The notes beneath the pieces are model-generated. The model was not told where the DNA came from. It saw only the letters and a list, made by a program, of their open reading frames with translations, and did not search any database. The position numbers and the translations under genes were made by a program. Positions 23,612 to 34,165 of a DNA stretch of 64,000 bases are shown in pieces (the first letter of the stretch is position 1; the number at the start of each line of letters is the position of its first letter). The DNA is taken from contig NZ_CP012750.1 of NCBI RefSeq assembly GCF_001302565.1, positions 1,922,001 through 1,986,000 on the forward strand. Reading direction: 5' to 3'. The DNA comes from Glutamicibacter halophytocola (GTDB lineage Bacteria > Actinomycetota > Actinomycetes > Actinomycetales > Micrococcaceae).

Positions 23612-25879
23612 CTAGCGGCGTGAGCCAGCAGTGGTGCGGTACACGTCGTATACGCCATCGATCCGGCGCACTTGGTTCAGTACGTGGCTCAAGAACTTCG
23701 GATCGCCCATTTCGAAGGAGAAACGGGACAAAGCCACGCGGTCCCTGCTGGTTTGAACCGTGGCCGAGAGGATATTCAAGTGGCTCTCGGACAAAATTCG
23801 GGTCACATCGGAGAGCAGCGATTTGCGGTCGAGCGCTTCCACCTGGATCTCCACGAGGAACACGCCGTGGTGCTTAGCTGCCCAAGTGACGTTGACCAGC
23901 CGATCTGGCTGGTTTGACAGCTGCGTCAGGTTCAAGCAATCCGAGCGGTGCACGGAGACGCCCGCGCCACGAGTCACAAAGCCCTGGATCTCATCTGGTG
24001 GCACTGGGGTACAGCAACGGGCCAGTTTCACCAGGACGTCGCCGACGCCCTCAACAATCACGCCGGCGTCGTTGCCCGTTGTGGGGCTCGGAGCGTTCGG
24101 GCGGACTACCGCTTCCTCATCGACTTGTTCGGCCTCAGGAGGGCCAATGAGGGCCGTCAGGTGCTCAATGACGTTCTGCGCACTGGTATGCCCGTCGCCA
24201 ACAGACTGATACAGCGCCGAGATGTCCGTGTGGTGCAGCTCGTTGGCAACCGCGGTCAGCAGGTCGTGAGTCATCAATTTCTGCAGGGGCAGGTGGTTGC
24301 GCCGCAGCTCCTTGGTCAGAAGCTCCTTGCCCTTTTCGATGGCTTCTTCACGGCGTTCCTTGGAGAAGTATCCACGGATCTTCGCTTTGGCACGTGGTGA
24401 TTTGACGAAGTTCTGCCAGTCCTGGGATGGTCCGGCGCCTTCTGCCTTCGAAGTGAAAACCTCTACTACGTCGCCCTGTTTGAGTTCGGTATGCAGCGGC
24501 ACGAGCTTGCCGTTGACCCGGCTGCCGATCGTCCGATGGCCAACGTCGGTGTGGATCGAGTAGGCGAAGTCCACCGGAGTTGCACCCACTGGCAGCGACA
24601 TGATGTCGCCCTTGGGCGTGAAGACATACACCTCGGCGGAGCTGATCGTATAGCGCAGCCCGTCGAGGAATTCCTCGGAGTCGGTGGTATCTGCCTGCCA
24701 TTCCATCAAGGACCGCAGCCAGTCCATATTCTGTTCCGGTGACAGCATGGAGTTCGCGTTTTGGCCATGCTTGTATTGGAAGTGCGCAGCCACGCCGTAC
24801 TCGGCACGCACGTGCATGTCGTGGGTGCGGATCTGTATTTCTACCGGCTTGCCTTCCGGCCCCATTACCGTGGTGTGCAGCGACTGGTAGAGGTTCAGCT
24901 TCGGGATGGCAATGTAATCCTTGAAGCGGTTGGGCAGTGGATTCCACTCTGCGTGGACGACGCCCAGTGCCCCATAGCAATCCTTGACGGTATCGACCAG
25001 GATGCGAACACCCATCAAGTCATGGATGTCGTCAAAGTCCTTTCCTCGGACAATCATCTTCTGGTAGATCGAGTAATAGTGCTTTGGACGCCCGGATACG
25101 GTGGCATGGATATCGACATTGCCCAGGTCGCCCGAGAGCGTCTGGCGAATTGAGGAGAGGTACTTTTCTCGCTCGGGGGTGCGATCCCCCACCATGCGGA
25201 CGATTTCTTGGTAGACCTTGGGGTGAAGGGCCGCGAAGGAAAGATCTTCAAGTTCCCATTTCACGGTGTTCATGCCGAGGCGATGTGCCAAGGGCGCGAA
25301 AATTTCCAGCGTCTCCTTGGCTTTGCGCGAAGAAGACTCGGGCGAAACGTAGCGCCAGGTACGGGCATTGTGCAGGCGGTCGGCAAGCTTGATCAACAGG
25401 ACGCGGATGTCGCGAGACATGGCGACAACCATTTTGCGCACGGTTTCAGCCGGTGCCGCTTCACCGTAGGTGACCTTGTCGAGCTTCGTCACGCCATCAA
25501 CGAGCATGGCAATTTCTTCCGAAAATTCCTTCTTGACCGATTCAAGGGAGTATTCGGTGTCTTCAACCGTGTCGTGCAGGAGCGCGGCAGCGAGAATTGC
25601 GCCGGTCATTCCCATCTCGGCCAAAATTGTAGCAACGGCTACGGGGTGGGTGATGTACGGGTCACCGCTTTTGCGTTTCTGGCCATCATGATATTTTTCG
25701 GCTACCTCGTAGGCGTGCACGAGCAGGTCCAGATCCGCACGCGGATGCTTCGACTTTACTGTGCGAAGCAGCGGCTCAAGTGTCGGCGACGTGCTAGGGG
25801 TACTGCCGCGTCCGGCAAACCGCACTAAACGGGAAATTGAGCGCCGTTTCGAATTGTTCAGGTTTGACGTATTCGCCAT
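23612..25879 (-). CDS. rel: Bifunctional (p)ppGpp synthetase/hydrolase
   Basis: Long RSH enzyme of 755 residues controlling the stringent response. An intact hydrolase HD domain is present ([21 protein letters not shown]). The synthetase domain has [13 protein letters not shown] and [14 protein letters not shown] ([15 protein letters not shown]), zinc-finger ([13 protein letters not shown]) and C-terminal ACT domains follow. ATG 25879 is chosen because AAGGAG lies 6-7 bases upstream and the longer frame shows no homology. It converges with the AbiEi-like gene (22 bases between stops). Confidence 0.97.
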   Translation of the reverse strand: MANTSNLNNSKRRSISRLVRFAGRGSTPSTSPTLEPLLRTVKSKHPRADLDLLVHAYEVAEKYHDGQKRKSGDPYITHPVAVATILAEMGMTGAILAAALLHDTVEDTEYSLESVKKEFSEEIAMLVDGVTKLDKVTYGEAAPAETVRKMVVAMSRDIRVLLIKLADRLHNARTWRYVSPESSSRKAKETLEIFAPLAHRLGMNTVKWELEDLSFAALHPKVYQEIVRMVGDRTPEREKYLSSIRQTLSGDLGNVDIHATVSGRPKHYYSIYQKMIVRGKDFDDIHDLMGVRILVDTVKDCYGALGVVHAEWNPLPNRFKDYIAIPKLNLYQSLHTTVMGPEGKPVEIQIRTHDMHVRAEYGVAAHFQYKHGQNANSMLSPEQNMDWLRSLMEWQADTTDSEEFLDGLRYTISSAEVYVFTPKGDIMSLPVGATPVDFAYSIHTDVGHRTIGSRVNGKLVPLHTELKQGDVVEVFTSKAEGAGPSQDWQNFVKSPRAKAKIRGYFSKERREEAIEKGKELLTKELRRNHLPLQKLMTHDLLTAVANELHHTDISALYQSVGDGHTSAQNVIEHLTALIGPPEAEQVDEEAVVRPNAPSPTTGNDAGVIVEGVGDVLVKLARCCTPVPPDEIQGFVTRGAGVSVHRSDCLNLTQLSNQPDRLVNVTWAAKHHGVFLVEIQVEALDRKSLLSDVTRILSESHLNILSATVQTSRDRVALSRFSFEMGDPKFLSHVLNQVRRIDGVYDVYRTTAGSRR

Positions 25880-26067
25880 GCCCCGCTCCTTCCCCATTGC
25901 CACCTGACGCCGCTGGCCTGTGCGAGCTAGCGTGGCGACATCCGGTGGTAGTTTCCGGCCGCGGTTACGTCCACGACCTTGCACCAAAAAAACACGTTGT
26001 TTAGTTCATTTGTTATAGCACGTTCGGCCGGTGACAACTAATTACACCGCTTCACGCCATTGTGAAA

Positions 26068-26097
26068 AAGCGCCTCCAGCGAATGCTGGAGGCGCTT
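26068..26097 (-). terminator. Terminator after secF
   Basis: Perfect 13-bp stem (AAGCGCCTCCAGC and complement) with a 4-base loop. On the minus strand the stem runs into five T. It separates the sec operon from rel. Confidence 0.88.
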
Positions 26098-26114
26098 CTT
26101 CAGACCGGGTGCGA

Positions 26115-27083
26115 TTAAGCGACGGCCATTTTCTTCGAGTGCTCAACGACATCCGAATCGTTGCGGCGCAGCCATTGGTACAGCGGCGCTTGAACGAACA
26201 GGGTGGACAACGCCGAGATGATAATGCCGACGAACAAGGCCAATGAAAGATCCTTGAGCGTACCTGCACCGAGCATGTAGGAACCGATGAAGAGAATCGA
26301 CGCCACAGGCAGTACGGCCACCACAGAGGTATTGATTGAACGGACCAAGGTCTGGTTCACCGCGAGGTTCACCAACTGCTCAAAGGTGCGCTTGGACTGC
26401 TTGGTGAAGTCCTTCGTATTTTCACGAACCTTGTCGAAAACCACGACGGTGTCATAGAGCGAATAACTCAGAATCGTCAGGAAGCCGATAATGGCACTGG
26501 GGGTAATCTCGAATCCGGTGACCGAATAGATGCCGGCGGTCACGAAGATCACGACCAGCAGGCCTACGATGGCGGCCAGCGACATCTTCCAGGTGCGGAA
26601 GTATGCGGCCATCAAGAGTCCAACGAGGACCACGAAAGCGAACAGGCCAAGCAGCGCCTGACGAGAAACGTCCTGCCCCCAGGTTGGGCCGATGAAGTTG
26701 CTGGTCACTTCGTCACTGGATACCCCGTAGTCCTCAGCCAAAGATGCTGCGATTGCCAGAGTTTCGTCATCGCTCAGGCGCTCGGTCTGAACACGCATGG
26801 TGTTCGGTGCAATATTCGTGACCGTGGCCTCGGCGCCCGAAGCAACCGAGGTAACTGCGTGTTCACCGATTTTGATATCGGTGTTCTGGACATCCGAGAC
26901 GGTGAACTCCGAGCCACCACGGAAGTCGATGCCGAGATTGAATCCGCCCTTGACTACAGGGACAAGGATCGACAAGATCACCATTGCGCCTGCGATGGCG
27001 AACCAAAGCCGGTGCTTGGAGGTGAACGGGTAGGAACGCTTGCCGGTGTAGAGCTCGTTGCCCCAAGTCACTAGCTTATTCAT
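26115..27083 (-). CDS. secF: Protein translocase subunit SecF
   Basis: Works with SecD to use the proton motive force for late steps of Sec export. The 322-residue protein has the first transmembrane helix near residue 25, the motif NLGIDFRGGSEF, a periplasmic P1 region and five further helices. The segment SYSLYDTVVVFDKVRENT is the SecF signature. ATG 27083 follows a consensus AGGAGGAG and overlaps the secD stop by 8 bases. Confidence 0.96.
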   Translation of the reverse strand: MNKLVTWGNELYTGKRSYPFTSKHRLWFAIAGAMVILSILVPVVKGGFNLGIDFRGGSEFTVSDVQNTDIKIGEHAVTSVASGAEATVTNIAPNTMRVQTERLSDDETLAIAASLAEDYGVSSDEVTSNFIGPTWGQDVSRQALLGLFAFVVLVGLLMAAYFRTWKMSLAAIVGLLVVIFVTAGIYSVTGFEITPSAIIGFLTILSYSLYDTVVVFDKVRENTKDFTKQSKRTFEQLVNLAVNQTLVRSINTSVVAVLPVASILFIGSYMLGAGTLKDLSLALFVGIIISALSTLFVQAPLYQWLRRNDSDVVEHSKKMAVA

Positions 27084-28809
27084 TGTTCTCCTCCTGAGCC
27101 TTCGACGATGCATTCCCGGGCCGGATCGCTTGGGCTGCCTCTTCGCGGCGGCGCTCAGCAATAGTCATGCGCTTGGCAGCTTCGTCTGAAGCCTTGGCAT
27201 TCTTCTTGCCGCGGTTCGCCTCCGCATTCTCGCCGAATCGGCGAACCTGGCCGGCGCCCTTGTACAGCGGCTCAACGCCCAAAAGCGACGGATCAAGGCC
27301 GGACAGGCGGTGGCCATCGGCGAAGAACTTGGTCCGGGCCAGCAGCACCAGTGTTGGGTGCGTCAGGCCATAGACCACGACAAGGTCGATGATTGCAGTC
27401 AGGCCCAGGGTGAAGGCGAAGCCTCGCACGTTGCCGACGGCGACGATGTAGAGCACCACTGCGGCCAGGACGTTCACGGCTTTGGAAGCCAGGATAGTGC
27501 GCTTGGCTCGGCCCCAGCCAATGTCGACGGCACTGGCCAACGGACGGCCTTCGCGCAATTCGTCGCGTACGCGTTCGAAGTACACGATGAAAGAGTCGGC
27601 GATCAAGCCGATCGCTACAATCAGGCCCGCAACACCGGCCAGCGAGAGCCGGTAGTTCATTCCCCATCCAAGCAGGACCAGGGACAGGTAGGTGAGTACA
27701 CCGGAGACCAACAGGGAAGCGATGGTCACCAGGCCCAGTGCGCGGTACTGGAACAGCGAGTAGATGAATACGAGCACCAGGCCGATGATGCCTGCGATCA
27801 AACCGGCAGTCAGCTGGTCGGCGCCAAGAGTCGCAGAAACCTGGCGCTCCGACTGAATGTCGAAGCTGATCGGCAAGGCGCCGTATTTCAGCTGCTCGGC
27901 CAACGCTTGCGAAGTTTCCTGCGTGAAGCCACCGGAGATCTGCGGGCGTCCGTCGGAAATCACGGCATTGGTCGTAGGGGCCGAGATGATCTGTCCGTCT
28001 AGGACGATCGCGAACTGGTTCTGTGCACCCTGGAGCGCAATCAGGCGCTGGGTGGTGTCAGCAAAGGTCTTGGTGCCCTGCTGGTTGAATTCAATGACAA
28101 CAACCCACTCGCCAGTGACGGAACCATTTACTCCGCGGGCCAGCTGTGCGTAAGCGTCGGAGATCTGGTCGCCAGGGATTTCCTGGGGGCCAAGAATGTA
28201 CTTGACTCCCACGCTCTCATCGCAAGAGATCATGGGCTTTGCGGGATCAGCGTCTTCACTGCTCTTCTTGTCTTCTTCATTGGTGCAGTCGAAGGCTTCG
28301 AATTTCTGGTAAAGATCTGCGGTCACCCAATTGGTGTCCGAAGCGTTTTTAGGTTCACCGTTTGGCTTGGGAAGATCAGCCTTGGCGGTGCGCTGGTCCT
28401 TGGGCGTCGCTTGGTAGCTGCCAGAGACGAGTACTGGACGGAATTCCATGGCCGCTGAAGCCTGGATCAGTTCGCGGGTTGCCTGGTCAGGAGTGCCCGG
28501 CATGGATACAACGACGTTGCGACCGGACTGGGTGGTGATTTCCGCTTCCGAAACACCGGAGCCGTCCACGCGCTGGCGGATAATTTCCACTGCCTGGTCC
28601 AGCTGCTCCTGGTTGATTTCCTGATCGCCCTGAACCCGTGGGGCCAGGATCATCTCGGTGCCGCCTTCAAGGTCGAGGGCCAGCTTGGGTCCCCACCCGG
28701 TTTTACCGTTCGCTGCACCAGCCACCAGCACGCCGGTTGCGATGATGAAGACGATCAGCAACCACAGCAACGCCTTGCGCGCCTGCTTAACAGGTCTGAT
28801 TGATGACAT
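27076..28809 (-). CDS. secD: Protein translocase subunit SecD
   Basis: 577 residues. It has an N-terminal membrane helix, LALDLEGGTEM (D1 motif), a long extracytoplasmic domain and the C-terminal RND-like five-helix block with VAIGLIADSFIVYFERVRDE. An insertion of about 60 polar residues (FDCTNEEDKKSSEDADPAK region) lies in the extracytoplasmic part, as often in Actinobacteria. A ~70-residue charged cytoplasmic tail follows the last helix. First of a secD-secF pair, 59 bases after yajC. Confidence 0.96.
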   Translation of the reverse strand: MSSIRPVKQARKALLWLLIVFIIATGVLVAGAANGKTGWGPKLALDLEGGTEMILAPRVQGDQEINQEQLDQAVEIIRQRVDGSGVSEAEITTQSGRNVVVSMPGTPDQATRELIQASAAMEFRPVLVSGSYQATPKDQRTAKADLPKPNGEPKNASDTNWVTADLYQKFEAFDCTNEEDKKSSEDADPAKPMISCDESVGVKYILGPQEIPGDQISDAYAQLARGVNGSVTGEWVVVIEFNQQGTKTFADTTQRLIALQGAQNQFAIVLDGQIISAPTTNAVISDGRPQISGGFTQETSQALAEQLKYGALPISFDIQSERQVSATLGADQLTAGLIAGIIGLVLVFIYSLFQYRALGLVTIASLLVSGVLTYLSLVLLGWGMNYRLSLAGVAGLIVAIGLIADSFIVYFERVRDELREGRPLASAVDIGWGRAKRTILASKAVNVLAAVVLYIVAVGNVRGFAFTLGLTAIIDLVVVYGLTHPTLVLLARTKFFADGHRLSGLDPSLLGVEPLYKGAGQVRRFGENAEANRGKKNAKASDEAAKRMTIAERRREEAAQAIRPGNASSKAQEENNE

Positions 28810-28868
28810 CTAATGTGCTTTCTCGTGTTGGTGGCTGTAGCTTCGGGCCACCGCTTGCTACCCGGAAA

Positions 28869-29276
28869 TTAGGAGTTGCGCTCGTCCTTGCCCTCGTCGT
28901 TCAAGCGACGCAGGGACTCTTCTGGGGTTTCAGCAACATCGCTGGTTTCTGCTGGCTGCTGCGTTGCGGCGGCAGCTGGCTCGTTATCCAGGAAGGTGGA
29001 AATGGCCTGGCGGTGCAGGGTCAGCACAACGCCGTTGGCGACCTCGACCTGTACGCGATCCTCTGCGTCAATGCCCACGACAGTGCCGAAGATGCCCGAG
29101 TTGGTCATCACCTTCGCGCCTGGCACGGTGTTGTTCTTCAGCTTCTCCTGCTGAGCGGACTGCTTCTTGCGGCCACGGAACATCATGAAGATCAACACTG
29201 CAAACAGCGCCACCATCAAGATGAGCGAAGGGTTGAAGCCGCCGCTGGCGGCCTGGGCGATTACGAGGGAATTCAC
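28869..29276 (-). CDS. yajC: Preprotein translocase accessory subunit YajC
   Basis: A 135-residue single-pass protein: NPSLILMVALFAVLIFMMF followed by RGRKKQSAQQEKLKN, then TNSGIFGTVVGIDAEDRVQV, the conserved YajC core. The acidic, Ala/Gln/Glu-rich tail is longer than in Escherichia coli. It heads the yajC-secD-secF operon, whose upstream boundary is the hairpin after ruvB. Confidence 0.93.
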   Translation of the reverse strand: MNSLVIAQAASGGFNPSLILMVALFAVLIFMMFRGRKKQSAQQEKLKNNTVPGAKVMTNSGIFGTVVGIDAEDRVQVEVANGVVLTLHRQAISTFLDNEPAAAATQQPAETSDVAETPEESLRRLNDEGKDERNS

Positions 29277-29356
29277 GTATTTACCTGCTAACGAATTGTT
29301 GCGATTTGATCAAAAGTTCTAGGTTGCCGGGTCGCCCAGGGTCGGGCATTAACGGC

Positions 29357-29403
29357 AAAGACGCCCTACCGGACCCGTAAACGGGCAGAGGTCGGGCGTC
29401 TTT
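29357..29403 (-). terminator. Terminator after ruvB
   Basis: Outer stem AAAGACGCCC / GGGCGTCTTT enclosing a small inner hairpin (CCCGT/ACGGG). It ends in TTT on the minus strand and is placed between ruvB and yajC. Confidence 0.8.
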
Positions 29404-29463
29404 AGTCTAATGGCATACGGTCAACCGGCAGACCATTTACGCGGGCAGTGAAGTATTGCTTGC

Positions 29464-30519
29464 CTAATCCTCATCGGATTCATAGCTTTGGGCGCTGGCA
29501 AAGATGGCGTCCTTGGGCATGGCCAGTCCCAAATGCTCCCAAGCGCCTGGCATCGCGATGCGGCCGCGTGGGGTGCGCCCCATCAAGCCTTCGCGAACCA
29601 AGTAGGGTTCAGCTACGGTCTCCACGGTTTCCGTTTCTTCACCGACCGCAATGGCCAGGGTGGATAGGCCTACTGGTCCCCCGCCAAACTTGGTGCACAA
29701 TGCTTCCAATACGCCGCGGTCCAATCGGTCCAGCCCACGCGCATCGACTTCATACATGTCCAGTGCTGCCGAGGCCGCCTTATGGTCGATCTCTTCGAGC
29801 TTGTGCACTAGCGCCCAGTCGCGCACACGGCGCAGCAGCCGGTTGGCAATTCGAGGTGTTCCGCGCGAGCGGCCGGCGATCTCGGTGAAGGCCGCCGAAG
29901 TCACGCTCAAATCCAGCATCATCGCTGAGCGGCGCAGTACAAGTTCAAGTTCTTGGACTGCATAGAATTCCAGGTGCCCGGTAAAGCCGAAGCGGTCGCG
30001 CAGCGGACCAGGCAACAGGCCAGCACGGGTAGTGGCACCGACCAGTGTGAATGGCGGCAACTCCAATGGGATGGCGGTAGCTCCCGCGCCCTTGCCGACA
30101 ACAATATCTACACGGAAGTCTTCCATCGCCATGTAGAGCATTTCTTCTGCCGGGCGGGACATTCTGTGGATTTCATCCAGGAAAAGAACTTCGCCCTCGG
30201 TCAGCGAGGAGAGAATGGCTGCGAGGTCTCCCGCATGCTGGATTGCCGGGCCAGAAGAAATGCGCAGTGGCGCGTTCATCTCCGCGGCAATGATCATGGA
30301 AAGCGTTGTTTTACCGAGGCCCGGAGGCCCGGATAGCAGCACGTGGTCTGCAGTGCGTTCGCGGATCTTGGCAGCCTCGAGGACCAGCGATAGCTGCTGC
30401 CTGACGCGTGACTGGCCGACAAAGTCGTCAAGGTTGCGTGGTCGCAAGGCTGCTTCAAGGACCCGTTCCTCGGGCTCGCTCCCGGCGTTGGTCAGCCCTG
30501 TGGAATCGTTCATCGTCAT
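29464..30519 (-). CDS. ruvB: Holliday junction branch-migration helicase RuvB
   Basis: AAA+ motor of the RuvAB complex. The 351-residue protein has [20 protein letters not shown], Walker [10 protein letters not shown], Walker [10 protein letters not shown] and [18 protein letters not shown] (arginine-finger region). The winged-helix C domain contains [16 protein letters not shown] 30519 and ATG 30513 are both possible; GAGAGGA is better spaced for the second. It follows ruvA by 18 bases. Confidence 0.96.
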   Translation of the reverse strand: MTMNDSTGLTNAGSEPEERVLEAALRPRNLDDFVGQSRVRQQLSLVLEAAKIRERTADHVLLSGPPGLGKTTLSMIIAAEMNAPLRISSGPAIQHAGDLAAILSSLTEGEVLFLDEIHRMSRPAEEMLYMAMEDFRVDIVVGKGAGATAIPLELPPFTLVGATTRAGLLPGPLRDRFGFTGHLEFYAVQELELVLRRSAMMLDLSVTSAAFTEIAGRSRGTPRIANRLLRRVRDWALVHKLEEIDHKAASAALDMYEVDARGLDRLDRGVLEALCTKFGGGPVGLSTLAIAVGEETETVETVAEPYLVREGLMGRTPRGRIAMPGAWEHLGLAMPKDAIFASAQSYESDED

Positions 30520-30537
30520 GATCCTCTCGAAGCCGGC

Positions 30538-31155
30538 CTAGACTCGGGTTCCACTGGACATGCTGCGCAGCGCAGCACGCAAAATTTCGGCGACGTTGCC
30601 GCCGGAAACAATTTCCGGTTCGGCCTTGGAGAGCGACTTGAGCGTGCTGGTGGCGTCCTTCTCGCTCCAGCCCAGTCCGGTGAGCGCTTCGATGACCTGG
30701 GGCTCCCAGACGCTGAGCGAGCCGGCACCCGCCACCGGTGAGACCGGCGCGCCGGTTGGCACGAGCTTGCCATTGAGTTCCAGCACAATTCGGCTGGCTC
30801 CCTTGGGGCCAATGCCGGAAACCTTGGTGAAAGCGGCGGTGTCCTTGGTATTAGCCGCAATGCGCACTTCTTCGGGGCTGTGGACTGCGAGAATCGCCAG
30901 GCCGGTACGCGGGCCAATACCCGAGACCGAGATCAAGACTTCAAATACGTCGCGCTCTTCAGCGCTGGCGAATCCGAAAAGGGTCATGGAATCTTCACGG
31001 ACCACCATGGAAGTGAATACGGTGGCTTCGCGTCCAACATGCAAGGTTGCCAGGGTTCCTGGGGTGGCATTGATCAACATGCCGAAGCCGTTGACGTCAA
31101 TTACCGCAGTATTCAGGGTCACCGCTTGCACGGCGCCGGTCAATGAGCTGATCAT
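30538..31155 (-). CDS. ruvA: Holliday junction branch-migration protein RuvA
   Basis: Junction-binding tetramer that loads RuvB. The 205-residue protein has the OB domain MISSLTGAVQAVTLNTAVID and two helix-hairpin-helix motifs (VSGIGPRTGLAIL and VSGIGPKGASRIVLEL). The C-terminal RuvB-contact domain contains ALTGLGWSEKDATS. ATG 31155 has AAGGAG upstream. Middle gene of ruvC-ruvA-ruvB. Confidence 0.96.
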   Translation of the reverse strand: MISSLTGAVQAVTLNTAVIDVNGFGMLINATPGTLATLHVGREATVFTSMVVREDSMTLFGFASAEERDVFEVLISVSGIGPRTGLAILAVHSPEEVRIAANTKDTAAFTKVSGIGPKGASRIVLELNGKLVPTGAPVSPVAGAGSLSVWEPQVIEALTGLGWSEKDATSTLKSLSKAEPEIVSGGNVAEILRAALRSMSSGTRV

Positions 31156-31247
31156 GCCACTCCTTGGGATATATGTTCGATCGAACCCAGTTTATCGAAG
31201 ATACCTACGAATCGCGACGTGGGCGGCGCAACGGTGGGTCGTGTTGC

Positions 31248-31847
31248 CTACCGGCGAATAGCTCGGCGCTTGGCCGAGGCTTCGGCGGCGATCCACGCTT
31301 GTTGCGCACCAGTGAGCTGGGAGGACCCGGTAGCGCTGGCTGCCGAGGCCGAAGCGTTCGACCCTGCAGCTGCTCCGCGCCAGCCGTGGGCGATCGCCAA
31401 AGCCACAGCATCTGCTGCGTCGGCTGGCTTGGGAGGCTCGTCGAGACGGCAGATCTTGGCAACCATTTTTCCGATCGCCACCTTGGTTGCCTGTCCTGAA
31501 CCGGTCACCGCGGCCTTCACTTCGGTGGGCGTATGCAGCGCTACGGGGATGCCTCGCCGGGCTGCGGCCGTGATGACGACACCGGTGACCTGAGCCGTGC
31601 CAATAACGGTAGATACGTTGGCCGAAGCAAAGACCCGTTCGAGGGCCAGAACATCCGGCTTGTGCTCATCAAGCCACGCGTCGATGGCGTTGGCGATCGT
31701 CAAGAGCCGGGCGTCCAAGGGGGTGCCCGGCGGGGTGCCGGCAACGGTGACATCAACCAGCGAAACTTGCCTGTTTGCAGCGACGTCGACCACGGCCAGG
31801 CCACAGCGGGTCAGTCCGGGGTCGACGCCGACAACGCGAAGGGACAA
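31248..31847 (-). CDS. ruvC: Holliday junction endonuclease RuvC
   Basis: RNase H-fold resolvase. The core has [12 protein letters not shown] (first catalytic Asp), [13 protein letters not shown], and [16 protein letters not shown] with the C-terminal Asp. The TTG at 31847 gives 199 residues; it is the only plausible initiator between the yebC stop and the first conserved residues, although the ribosome site is weak. The open frame continues upstream inside yebC without homology. The C-terminal ~35 residues are Ala/Ser-rich and family-variable. Confidence 0.92.
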   Translation of the reverse strand: MSLRVVGVDPGLTRCGLAVVDVAANRQVSLVDVTVAGTPPGTPLDARLLTIANAIDAWLDEHKPDVLALERVFASANVSTVIGTAQVTGVVITAAARRGIPVALHTPTEVKAAVTGSGQATKVAIGKMVAKICRLDEPPKPADAADAVALAIAHGWRGAAAGSNASASAASATGSSQLTGAQQAWIAAEASAKRRAIRR

Positions 31848-31851
31848 GCCT

Positions 31852-32610
31852 TTACTGCTCTTCGTCCAGCGCGGCGCGAACCTCGTCGGACAGATCGGCG
31901 TTGGTGTAGACGTTCTGCACGTCGTCAAGCTCTTCCAATGCGTCGAAGAGCTTGAGGAACTTGCGGGCGCCGTCAACGTCCAGCTCTACCTTCATCGAAG
32001 GCAGGAATTCCATTTCATCGGATTCGTAGGCGATGTCAGCCTCATCCAATGCGGCGGCAACAGCACGCAGATCCGAGGGATCCGAAACGATGGCGAAATT
32101 CTCGTCCTCGTCCAGGATCTCGTCAGCACCGGCATCCAGCACGGTCATCAGCAGATCGTCCTCGGTCAGCTCGCCCTTTGGCAAGCGGACAACGCCCTGG
32201 CGGTTGAACAGGTACGCGACCGACCCCGGGTCGGCAACGGTGCCGCCGTTGCGGGTGATGCCAACTCGAACCTCGGACGCTGCGCGGTTCTTGTTGTCCG
32301 TAAGGCACTCGATCAGCAGAGCCGAGCCTTGCGGGCCACGTGCCTCGTAAATGATTTCGGTGTAGTCAACGACCTCGCCGGTCAGGCCGGCACCGCGCTT
32401 GATTGCGCGATCGATGTTGTTGACTGGCACAGAGTTCTTCTTGGCCTTGCTGACGGCAAGTTCCAGTGCCGGGTTGCCCGACATGTCTGCGCCGCCGGCG
32501 CGGGCTGCAACTTCGATGCCCTTGATGAATTTTGCGAAGGCTTTGGCGCGCTTGGCGTCAATCGCGGCCTTCTTGTGCTTGGTGGTTGCCCATTTGGAGT
32601 GGCCTGACAT
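31852..32610 (-). CDS. yebC: YebC/PmpR-family regulator or translation factor
   Basis: A 252-residue protein beginning [21 protein letters not shown], the YebC signature. GGSV/T-type sequence ([20 protein letters not shown]) and the ferredoxin-like C domains follow. YebC proteins were described as transcription regulators next to ruv genes, and more recently as translation factors at proline-rich stalls. It starts 4 bases after the pdxT stop, with GAGGAG upstream. Confidence 0.95.
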   Translation of the reverse strand: MSGHSKWATTKHKKAAIDAKRAKAFAKFIKGIEVAARAGGADMSGNPALELAVSKAKKNSVPVNNIDRAIKRGAGLTGEVVDYTEIIYEARGPQGSALLIECLTDNKNRAASEVRVGITRNGGTVADPGSVAYLFNRQGVVRLPKGELTEDDLLMTVLDAGADEILDEDENFAIVSDPSDLRAVAAALDEADIAYESDEMEFLPSMKVELDVDGARKFLKLFDALEELDDVQNVYTNADLSDEVRAALDEEQ

Positions 32611-32613
32611 GCT

Positions 32614-33225
32614 TTAAGCGTCTCCTCGCGTGAGTTGGATGAAAAATTCGTGGATCGCCGTGCTGCCGGTGACTTCCGGGTGAAAGCTGGTTGCCAACAA
32701 ATTTCCCTGGCGTACTGCAACAATTCTACCCTGTTCGCCATCGCCTTCGGCTGGAACCGTGCTGATCACTTGCACATCGGCGCCTACTTGCACCGCTTCA
32801 GGAGCCCGAATGAATACAGCTTCGAGGTTCTGCCCCAAGAAGCCCAACTGGTATTCGAATGAGTCCACTTGGCGGCCGAAGGCATTGCGCCGAACTGTCA
32901 TGTCGATGCCGCCGAAGCTCTGCTGGATGGCACCAGTGCTGGAGACCGCAGGGTTCTCAATTCGGTCCGCCAGCATGATCATTCCCGCGCAAGAGCCGTA
33001 GGCCGGCATGCCCTGTGCGATGCGCTGCTTGATTGGCTCTGCCAGTGAATAGTTGCGGGAGAGCCGGTCGATGACCGAGGATTCTCCGCCGGGGATAACC
33101 AAAGCGTCGACCTTCGAAAGGTCGTCCGGGGTGCGCACAGCGAGCGTTTCTTGTCCCAGGCGCTGCAGGGATGCAAGATGTTCGCGGAAATCTCCCTGGA
33201 GGGCGAGGACGCCAATTTTCGGCAT
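32614..33225 (-). CDS. pdxT: Pyridoxal 5'-phosphate synthase glutaminase subunit
   Basis: Supplies ammonia from glutamine to PdxS. The 203-residue class I glutaminase has VLALQGDFREHL, IPGGESS, the catalytic Cys in YGSCAGMIML and the His/Glu pair in SFHPEV. ATG 33225 (MPKIGVLAL) is preferred to ATG 33240 because AAGG lies 8-9 bases before it. It heads pdxT-yebC-ruvC-ruvA-ruvB. Its partner pdxS lies about 14 kb away on the same strand, although the two are often adjacent. Confidence 0.95.
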   Translation of the reverse strand: MPKIGVLALQGDFREHLASLQRLGQETLAVRTPDDLSKVDALVIPGGESSVIDRLSRNYSLAEPIKQRIAQGMPAYGSCAGMIMLADRIENPAVSSTGAIQQSFGGIDMTVRRNAFGRQVDSFEYQLGFLGQNLEAVFIRAPEAVQVGADVQVISTVPAEGDGEQGRIVAVRQGNLLATSFHPEVTGSTAIHEFFIQLTRGDA

Positions 33226-33528
33226 GGATGTGACCTTCATAGTTTGCGGGGTTCGAGGCGCACTAGGCGCCGAATCAACGTTAGTACCGGCTGAAGCAGC
33301 AGTTGATTTTGTTGCTCGGTGTGTCGTGTTTTCCCCGGTTGCGATTTTCAAGTCACACCTCAGCATCAAGCGGCATGAGGACTTTTCCCGGCTGGCTATC
33401 GCCACATGGAGCTGAAGAAGAGAGCCCCAGGCGCAATCAAGCAGGGAAAAGCGCCGGATCGATTCAATCCGCGGAAGTGACTAAACAGGTACTCTGAAAA
33501 TACGGAAATTCCGATGAGAAGGTTGAGC

Positions 33529-34164
33529 ATGCTTCAGGGGTACCAGCGTCCAAAGATAACCCACAGTGCCTACACAGATGACAGTGGCGCACCTATTGGC
33601 TATGGGCAGCGATGGGACGACCAGCCACCAGCGGAAACCTACTCGGTAACAGCGCATCCGCAGCGCTTCTCCCCTGTGCAAGTTGTGGCTGAGGCGCTCG
33701 TGGAATGGATCTGCGAATTCTACAAGGTGCGGTGTTTCGAAGACCCCGGCCTAGCGGCCCAATTGCGGGTACCTAGTGACGAGTTGGTGCGCTCAGTGAG
33801 ATTGTTTCCGGAAGATTCGCGTTGTGCACCCATGGGCCTGGTTTTCACCAGGTTTTCCGGGGTGCAGCTTCGATTCGGCGCATTATTCCAGGCAGCCATG
33901 CCCCACTGCGGTTGCGATGCCTGCGATGAATCTGTCCCGGATCTGCTCGACGAGCTTGAGGCACAAGTGGGAGCGGTCCTCTCCGGCTCTTTTGTTGAAG
34001 TCCTGGATCTGGGGAACGGCCGGATGACCCATCAATTCAACGTGGAGGAGCTAGGTTCCTGTCAACAAGCGACAGGACTCGACGAAATTTCTCCCGCGCA
34101 GCTTGCATGGGCCCGTGCGGTCATTCCCGTGGATGGCGCGTGGGCGCCCTGGCCGGCACGCTAG
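33529..34164 (+). CDS. DUF6226-like hypothetical protein
   Basis: 211 residues with the conserved pattern TYSVTAHPQRFSPVQVVAEA, then RSVRLFPEDSRCAPMGLVFT and the Cys cluster MPHCGCDACDES, followed by a long helix. This is the layout of an uncharacterised actinobacterial family (DUF6226, recalled from sequence pattern). The Cys cluster could bind metal; no function is known. ATG 33529 is chosen over 33514 because GAGAAGG precedes it. It converges with the CapA-like gene with a 1-base gap. Confidence 0.68.
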   Translation: MLQGYQRPKITHSAYTDDSGAPIGYGQRWDDQPPAETYSVTAHPQRFSPVQVVAEALVEWICEFYKVRCFEDPGLAAQLRVPSDELVRSVRLFPEDSRCAPMGLVFTRFSGVQLRFGALFQAAMPHCGCDACDESVPDLLDELEAQVGAVLSGSFVEVLDLGNGRMTHQFNVEELGSCQQATGLDEISPAQLAWARAVIPVDGAWAPWPAR

Positions 34165-34165
34165 C

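Noticed and set aside
33226..33405. N-terminal extension of pdxT by about 60 codons
   Set aside because: The extra sequence is low complexity and has no ribosome site; conserved PdxT starts at MPKIGVLAL.
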